A stretch of 64,000 bases of DNA from Citrus sinensis (Eukaryota; Streptophyta; Magnoliopsida; Sapindales; Rutaceae): NCBI RefSeq assembly GCF_022201045.2, contig NC_068561.1:26108501-26172500 (forward strand). The letters are read 5' to 3'. A program made the position numbers and the translations under genes. This document shows, piece by piece, positions 58,016 to 64,000 of the stretch. The notes under the pieces are model-generated. The model was not told the DNA's origin. It saw only the letters and a list, made by a program, of their open reading frames with translations, and did not search any database. Every line of letters starts with the position of its first letter. The stretch's first letter is position 1.

Positions 58016-60335
58016 ATGTCTGGACACTCAAGATCGAATTCAATAAGTGATGATGACAATCAAAGTGTTCAAATGGAAGGAACTCAAAAGGCAAAGCGGA
58101 AAAGACCAGCGATGAAGAAAAGATCTGCGACGTGGAATCATTTTACTTTGCTCGAGGACAATCCAAACAAATGCAAGTGCAACTATTGTGGTAGACAATA
58201 TCAATGTCATTCAAGGCGTGATGGGATTACAAATATGAGAAATCATATACTAGCTTGCCTTGCATACAAGACATTCCGGGAACAATAAGAGGGAAGTCAA
58301 CAAAACTTGACAACTGAGGGTGGGGAAGGAAATGCAAGTAATATGGTTTTGGCTAAAGGGTGAAGTCAAGACGCTTGTAGAAGGGCAGTCACCAAAATGA
58401 TCATTATGGGTGAGTTGCCACTTAGTTTTGTGGATAACAAAGGGTTCAGGCATTTCTGTAGTGTAGCCATTCCACAGTTTGTTATGCCATCTCGGAGAAC
58501 TGTTGGTAGGGATGTTATGGATTTATTTTTGGAAGAAAAGATAATGTTGAAGCGTTTGATTTGCAACAACAAACAACGAGTGTCTCTTACCACTGATTTA
58601 TGGACTTCTGTTTAAAACATGAGCTACATGGTGATCACAGCTCATTTTATTGATAGTGACTGGTGTTTGAACAGAAGGATTATTAGTTTCAGTGTGATTG
58701 AAGATCATAGAGGGAAAACGATCGGTAAAAAGATTGTAGCTTGTTTACAAGATTGAGGGATAGAGAGGCTGTTTGCAATAACTGTTGATAATGCCAGTAC
58801 AAATGATGTTGCTGTTAATTATGTGACTATGCAATTACTTGCTTGGAGGAATGATGATGCAATTGTATTGGCGGGTCAGTATATGCATGTGCGTTGTTGT
58901 GCACATATTTTAAACTTGATTGTTGTTTCGGGGTTGAATGAATTGCATGCTAGTGTTGCCGCCATCCGGAATGCTGTGAAGTATGTGAGATCCTCCACAA
59001 CGAGGCTACAGACATTTAAACAGTGTGCTCAACAAGTGAAATGTCCAAATGGAACGGTTGTCTTGGATTGTCCTACTAGGTGGAATTCCACCTATTTAAT
59101 GTTGATCACTGCGTTGAAGTTTCAAGCAGCATTTGATAGAATGGCAGAGGTGGATAAACCGTATGATGTATATTTTCTCGAGAAAGAAAATAACGTTAAG
59201 TGGGTGGGCCTGCCTGGACCTGAGGATTGGGAGAGTGCAAGGCGAATTGTGAAGTTTTTGAAGGTATTTTATGATGCCACATTGTTATTTTCTGCTTCTT
59301 TGAGTGTGACTTCTAATCTTTGTTATGATACCATTGGCTTAATTGAGAGCTCATTGACTGCATTAGAGGGAAGTAGAGATTCTTGGGTGGTGGCTATGGC
59401 TTATCAAATGAGGGAAGAATTTGATAAATATTGGGAGTCTTCAGGGAAGATAAATAAAATGTTGATTGTTGCCTCTATTCTTGATCCACGAGCTAAAATG
59501 GACTTTGCCAAACATATTTTTGGGATAATTTTTGCCAATGATAGTTGGAAAGTTGAAGAAATGACCAAAGCAGTGAAAGATTTGTTGAATGAGCTTTATG
59601 ATGCATATAGTGCAATGTGCTCTAGTTCCACACCATCGATGTGTAGTGAGAGTGTTCCTAGCGGCAGCTATGGTGGTACAAGTTATTCTCCTTATTTTAC
59701 AACTGAGGTTGGTTTGCCGGAGGGTCCTAGTGGTGATAGTGATGACATTTTCCGAGTTTCTCGCCCTTTCTTTGAGTATGCTCAGAAAGTGTTTGTTCAG
59801 AATGAGGGCAAGAGAGTAGTATTTGAGGTGGAACGATATTTGAGTGACCCAGTTGAAGATCCGAGCAATCTTAAGCTCAATGTTTTGCTTTGGTGGAAGG
59901 TTAATGGATCGAAGTATCCGATATTAGAGAAAATTGCAAGGGATGTCCTCGCCGTTCCTGTTTCCACAGTGGCATCTGAATCTGCCTTTAGCACAGGGCG
60001 TCGCGTCATTGACGAATATCGGAGTTCTTTGACCCCTTGTATGGTTGAGGCATTGATATGTACCGAAAATTGGTTACAAGTTAAACTTTTTGCTAATCCT
60101 GTCTACAACCTTCAGGAAGATATTAAAGAGCAGATATTCCATATGGAGCTACAAAAAGGTAATATTTTTCTCATACTTTATAAAGTTAAGATGTATTAAT
60201 AATTATAAATAGCATCTACATGTACTTAAGTTATTTACTAATTTCATTTTTTTTTGACATTTTAAAGAGTTTGTAAGATCACAAGCTTCAACGGTGGAAA
60301 CAGTGAGCGCTGATATGGGTGTTATGGATATTTGA
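58016..60335 (+). pseudogene. hAT transposase (BED finger, hATC), four in-frame stops
   Basis: One frame (58016-60158) plus a short last exon (60268-60335) gives 737 codons including the terminal stop. Parts: zf-BED near residues 35-85 (SATWNHFTLLEDNPNKCKC, YCGRQY, a His pair before HILAC); the RNase-H-like catalytic region with TTDLWTS, TVDNASTND and RCCAHILNLIV; and the hATC dimerisation domain (DVLAVPVSTVASESAFSTGR). In-frame stops lie at 58286 (TAA), 58361 (TGA), 58613 (TAA) and 58754 (TGA), with the frame otherwise kept. Each is explicable as CAA to TAA or TGG to TGA, that is C:G to T:A transitions. The element is probably dead but recently so. Confidence 0.88.
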
Positions 60336-61954
60336 AAGGTAATTCTTAATATATATTATTATTTATAATTTCATATTATATGTTTAGGTTGTAATTTACA
60401 CTATAATAATAGACAATAGTTGTTATAGTTTTAATTTTTAAGTTTTAATTCAAATTGTAATATTATAATTGTTTCATTTATTTTAGACACAATGAAATTG
60501 CTGGAATGGTATTACTTAGGAATTAGGATTATTATGAAATTTACTTGGTGATGAATGCCATGAAATAAGCCACAATTTACTTAATTTTTTTTCCTTATAT
60601 TTAATCAAGTATACACATGAATTGGGCATATGTGTTTATGTTTAATGTCCCTTTATTTGTAATGCGGCTTAAAGAAAGTAGTTAAACGGTTATCATATAT
60701 TATTTTTTCAATTTTTCCCTAGGGGATATATGCTTCAATTCTTCAACTTGCAGTAGAAGAAATTGAAGTTAAAAGTTGTCAAAGTGCTTGCGAGGAACAA
60801 TAGAGCCGTGGAGGAAGTTGATCTAGATTTACATTTAAACTTTGTTGTGTTTTGGATTTTGGAACTTTGTCATTTGTGTTTTGGAAAATGGAAACTATTT
60901 AATTATGTTTAATTTTGTGTTCTAAAGATTAATGTTTAGATTTTAGAATTGGACATTGCGCTTTGGATGAAGACTATTAAATTTAAACTTTGTGTTAATT
61001 TTAATTTTATGCTTTGTGTTCATTTTTAATTTTGAATCATTTGAATTTAATTCTATAGTAGTTTTCTTTTTTTGTTGGTTGAAATGAATGGATGGATGAA
61101 TGAGGGAGGACAAGGAAGGTGGGAGAGAAATGTCTTAGTTAGCAAGGTGACAAGAGTGGAAAAGAAACCAATTGAAAAATTCTGAGAAAAAATGAAGACT
61201 AGAATCCAGCTTAGATTATTTGGAATTTTGGATACCATGCATATATTATTTTTCCTGATTTGACTGTGTAAAGTTTTGGTTATAGGATGCACATGATAAC
61301 GTGGTCATGAAAACTTGATTAAGAGTTTGATGCAATCAAATCTACTTTAATGATTATTTATCATCACGTTATTCTAACAATGAAATTTCAGAGCTTGCAT
61401 ATTTTCTTTCTTCACTGGCTCTATTTCTGACACATTGGGCAAGCTGAAGGAATTGCAATTCCTGTATGATCATTTCCCCAACTATTATTTGAATAATTAT
61501 TTAGTGTCGTTCATTGCAATTCCTGTATGATCAATGACTTTTTATTTTTTATTTTATATGATAGCTTGCAATCCCTGGTGTGTGTTGATAGTGCCTTACA
61601 TGAATACAAAAATGAATAATTTTTTTTTTTTGGGGCTAAATTTGTATTGACAATTGACAAATTCTGCAAGTGCACAAGCCACAAATGCTCGTTTTATAAA
61701 GGACATGCACGTTCATGTTGTTATTGCCAAAATGAACACAAACCTAATTTATTTTAATATGAACAAAATTGTTGTAAGCATGCTTGGTGCAAGATTCATT
61801 ATGAGCCTCATAATCAACAACACAAAATAGAAAAGATAATTTCATGTGACTTTTACAATATTTCCAGCACCAAAACCCCTCAGGAAAAAATACAATAAAA
61901 TTATAATAAATTAATTTCCTAATTTCACCTCCCCAATTGCCAAATTAATTATAA

Positions 61955-62275
61955 CACGAATTGACCCGAATTGATCTGAATAACCCGAATTTAACCTGAA
62001 TCCGAATTAACCTGAATCCGATCCGATTACACCCGACCCGAATTAACCCGAATTCATCCGAATAACCCGAATTTAATACGAACCCGAATTAACCCGCATT
62101 CGATCCGATCCGAACTCCACCCGCCTTTTTAACCCGATCCGATCCGATCCAAATTTAATTCGGATCGAATCGGATCGGGTTATACGTTCGGGTGGAGTTC
62201 GGATCGATTTTTATCCAACCCGACCAACCCGAAACCCGATCGGGTTGATCCGAACCCGACTCGAACCCGATTTTG
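61955..62275. repeat. Right subterminal ACCCGAATT motif cluster
   Basis: Repeated AACCCGAATT, CCGATCCGAT and ATCCGAA units over about 320 bp ending at the terminal inverted repeat. The counterpart of the left cluster, with a slightly different spacer composition. Confidence 0.75.
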
Positions 62276-62285
62276 CACACCTCTA

Positions 62286-62293
62286 CCCCCGGG
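62286..62293. repeat. Right 8-bp target-site duplication of large hAT
   Basis: CCCCCGGG, identical to 56235-56242. Confidence 0.92.
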
Positions 62294-64000
62294 CCACCCC
62301 CCCGCCGGCTACACCCGCCCGAACCCCACCGAACACCCCCGCCGCCTCCCGATCCCGCCCTGCGGTCCTCCCCGGGGGCCGAAACAGGCGAAACCGGCAA
62401 AACCGCCCCGATCATGCCCATTTTTCGGCGTTCAAACCGCCGCGCAGCTACCCCCCCATCCCGATGCCCTCGGACCCCTGGTTCCGTGGGACCAGACAGA
62501 AACAGAATTGGAGACCCGGATCATGAGATACGGCCGAAACCGTCAAAACCTACTAAGCGCACCCCGATCATGCCCATTTTTCGGCGTTCAAACCACCGCG
62601 CGGCTACCCCCCCGTCCCGATGCCCCTGGACCGCTGGTCCCGTGGGACGAAACGGAACCAGAATCGGAGGCCCCGATCATGAGTTATGGCCCCTTCTTTG
62701 CGGCCCCTGAGGCCTTGCGCTATAGCCCCCCGGGCCACCCCCCCGCCGGCCGCACCCGCCCGAACCCCACCGAACGCCCCCGCCGCCTCCCGATCCCGCC
62801 CCGTGGTCCTCCCAGGCGGCCGAAACTGGCGAAACCGGCAAAACCGCCCCGATCATGCCCATTTTTCAGCGTTAAAACCGCCGCACGGGTACCCCCTTAT
62901 CCCAATGCCCCTGGACCCCTGGTCCCGTGGGACCAGACGGAAACGGAATCGGAGGCCCGGATCATGAGATACGGCCGAAACCGTGAAAAACTACTAAGCG
63001 CACCCCGATCATGCCCATTTTTCGGCGTTCAAACCGCCGCGCGGCTACCCCCCTTCCCGTCCCGATGCCGGCAGACCTCTGGTCCCGTGGGACGAAACGG
63101 AACCGGAATCGGAGGCCCCGATCATGAGTTACGGCCCCTTCTTTGCAGCCCCCAAGGCCGTGGGCTATAGCCCCACGGGCAACCCCCCCGCCGGCCGTAC
63201 CCACCCGAACCCCACTGAACGCCCCCGCCGCCTCCCGATCCCGCTCCACGGTCCCCATCGGGGCATGAACCGCCCCCCGGGGGGTCGAAACCGGCGAAAC
63301 CGGCGAAACCTCCCCGATCACGCCCATTTTTTGGGGTTCAAACCGCCCCGCGGCTACCCCCCCATCCCGATACCCCCGGACCCCTGGTCCTGTGGGACCA
63401 GACGGAAACGGAATCGGAGGCCCGGATCATGAGATACGGCCGAAACCGTCAAAACCTACTAAGCGCACCCCGATCATGCCCATTTTTCGGCGTTCAAACC
63501 GCCGCGCGGCTACCCCCCCGTCCCGATACCCCCGGACCGGTGGTCCCGTGGGATGAAACGGAACCGGAATCGGAGCCTCCGATCGGGGTCGGCGGGGGGG
63601 TGGTCCGGGGGGCTATAGCGCACGGCCTCGGGGGCCGCAAAGAAGGGGCCATAACTCATGATCGGGGCCTCCGATTCCGGTTCTGTTTCGTCCCACGGGA
63701 CCAGCGGTCCGGGGGCATCGAGATGGGGGGGTAGCTGCGTGGCGGTTTGGAAACCGAAAAATGGGCATGATCGGGGTGCGCTTAGTAGGTTTTGACGGTT
63801 TCGGCCGTATCTCCTGATCCGGACCTCCGATTCCGGTTTCGTTTCGTCCCACGGTACCAACAGTACGGGGGCATCGGGATGGGGGGTAGTCGCGCGGCGG
63901 TGTGAAGGCCGAAAAATGGGCATGATCGGGGTGCGCTTAGTAGGTTTTGACGGTTTCAGCCGTATCTCATGATCCGGGCCTCCAATTCCGTTTCCGTCTG
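62294..64000. repeat. GC-rich tandem repeat block, right part, with orientation switch
   Basis: Continues the block before the hAT: CCCATTTTTCGGCGTTCAAA-type markers spaced 156, 284, 157, 312 and 153 bp. At about 63580-63600 the units invert. From there to the window end the sequence is the reverse complement (GTAACTCATGATC-like, TTTCGTCCCACGG). The block runs off the window. Open frames here are compositional. Confidence 0.85.

Larger units (their letters stand above)
56243..62285 (+). mobile_element. hAT transposon, 6.04 kb, degenerate autonomous copy
   Basis: Terminal inverted repeats TTGGGGTGGACAAAAT (left) and TAGAGGTGTGCAAAAT (right, read inward) match at 12 of 16 positions, and perfect 8-bp duplications CCCCCGGG flank the element. 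Subterminal regions are dense in CCCGA/TCGGG motifs. A transposase gene lies at 58016-60335. The 5' part contains CACTCAC-rich low-complexity DNA (about 56440-57110). Bases 60336-61950 are AT-rich without recognised genes. Confidence 0.93.

Noticed and set aside
58286-58756. In-frame stops of the hAT transposase as evidence of introns
   Set aside because: Sequence between the stops keeps the same frame and reads as conserved transposase, so point mutations explain them better.
62245-63923. Open frames in the right GC-rich block
   Set aside because: Same repeat-derived translation as in the left block; the minus-strand frame at 63510-63923 arises only because the units are inverted there.

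Overview
The window is nuclear DNA from a flowering plant, almost certainly a eudicot. The genes have short exons and AT-rich GT-AG introns, intergenic DNA is very AT-rich, and the transposon families are the plant MULE, hAT and Copia types. From memory, SPIRAL1-like, eIF3m, the DUF2039 protein and the mitochondrial carrier also sit close together in Arabidopsis (At3g02180-02220 and At5g15600-15640). The genic core is therefore an old conserved block that mobile DNA has opened up. I cannot name the species.

Layout. 1-10410: two closely related MULEs of the MURA + Ulp1-protease type in inverted orientation. B (1-2329, minus, cut by the window edge) is an internal-deletion copy. A (3064-10410) has terminal inverted repeats, an 8/9-matching 9-bp target duplication, a frameshifted transposase and an apparently intact nine-exon Ulp1-type protease gene. 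10420-22370: a methylesterase of the MES11 type (13266-16841), a SPIRAL1-like gene (18961-19558) and MITE-like repeats. 22381-27671: a third, diverged MULE (C) with a perfect 9-bp target duplication, an uninterrupted 873-aa transposase ORF and a collapsed protease gene; it ends 375 bp before the eIF3m start codon. 28046-31308: eIF3m. 31309-42995: mostly AT-rich repeats (a 1.2-kb foldback element, two probable solo LTRs, small duplications) around two small secreted cysteine-rich peptide genes, the second RALF-like. 42996-49899: a DUF2039 zinc-binding protein and, on the minus strand, an SLC25A44-like mitochondrial carrier. 50948-51543: a small non-autonomous hAT with a perfect 8-bp target duplication. 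52290-64000: a GC-rich tandem-repeat block split by a 6.0-kb hAT element (56243-62285) with a perfect 8-bp target duplication and a BED-finger transposase that carries four in-frame stops.

The most unusual signal is in the MULEs. Both ends of every copy carry tandem arrays of near-perfect palindromes built on GTGCGACAGG/CCTGTCGCAC (GTGAGACAGG/CCTGTCTCAC in C). Splice signals place these arrays inside the 5'-leader introns of both the transposase and the protease gene. The palindromes stay symmetric although their sequence differs between copies, which suggests selection or copying that preserves dyad symmetry. The inverted A/B pair also forms about 1.2-kb inverted arms around a 734-bp loop, a layout that could produce long hairpin RNA.
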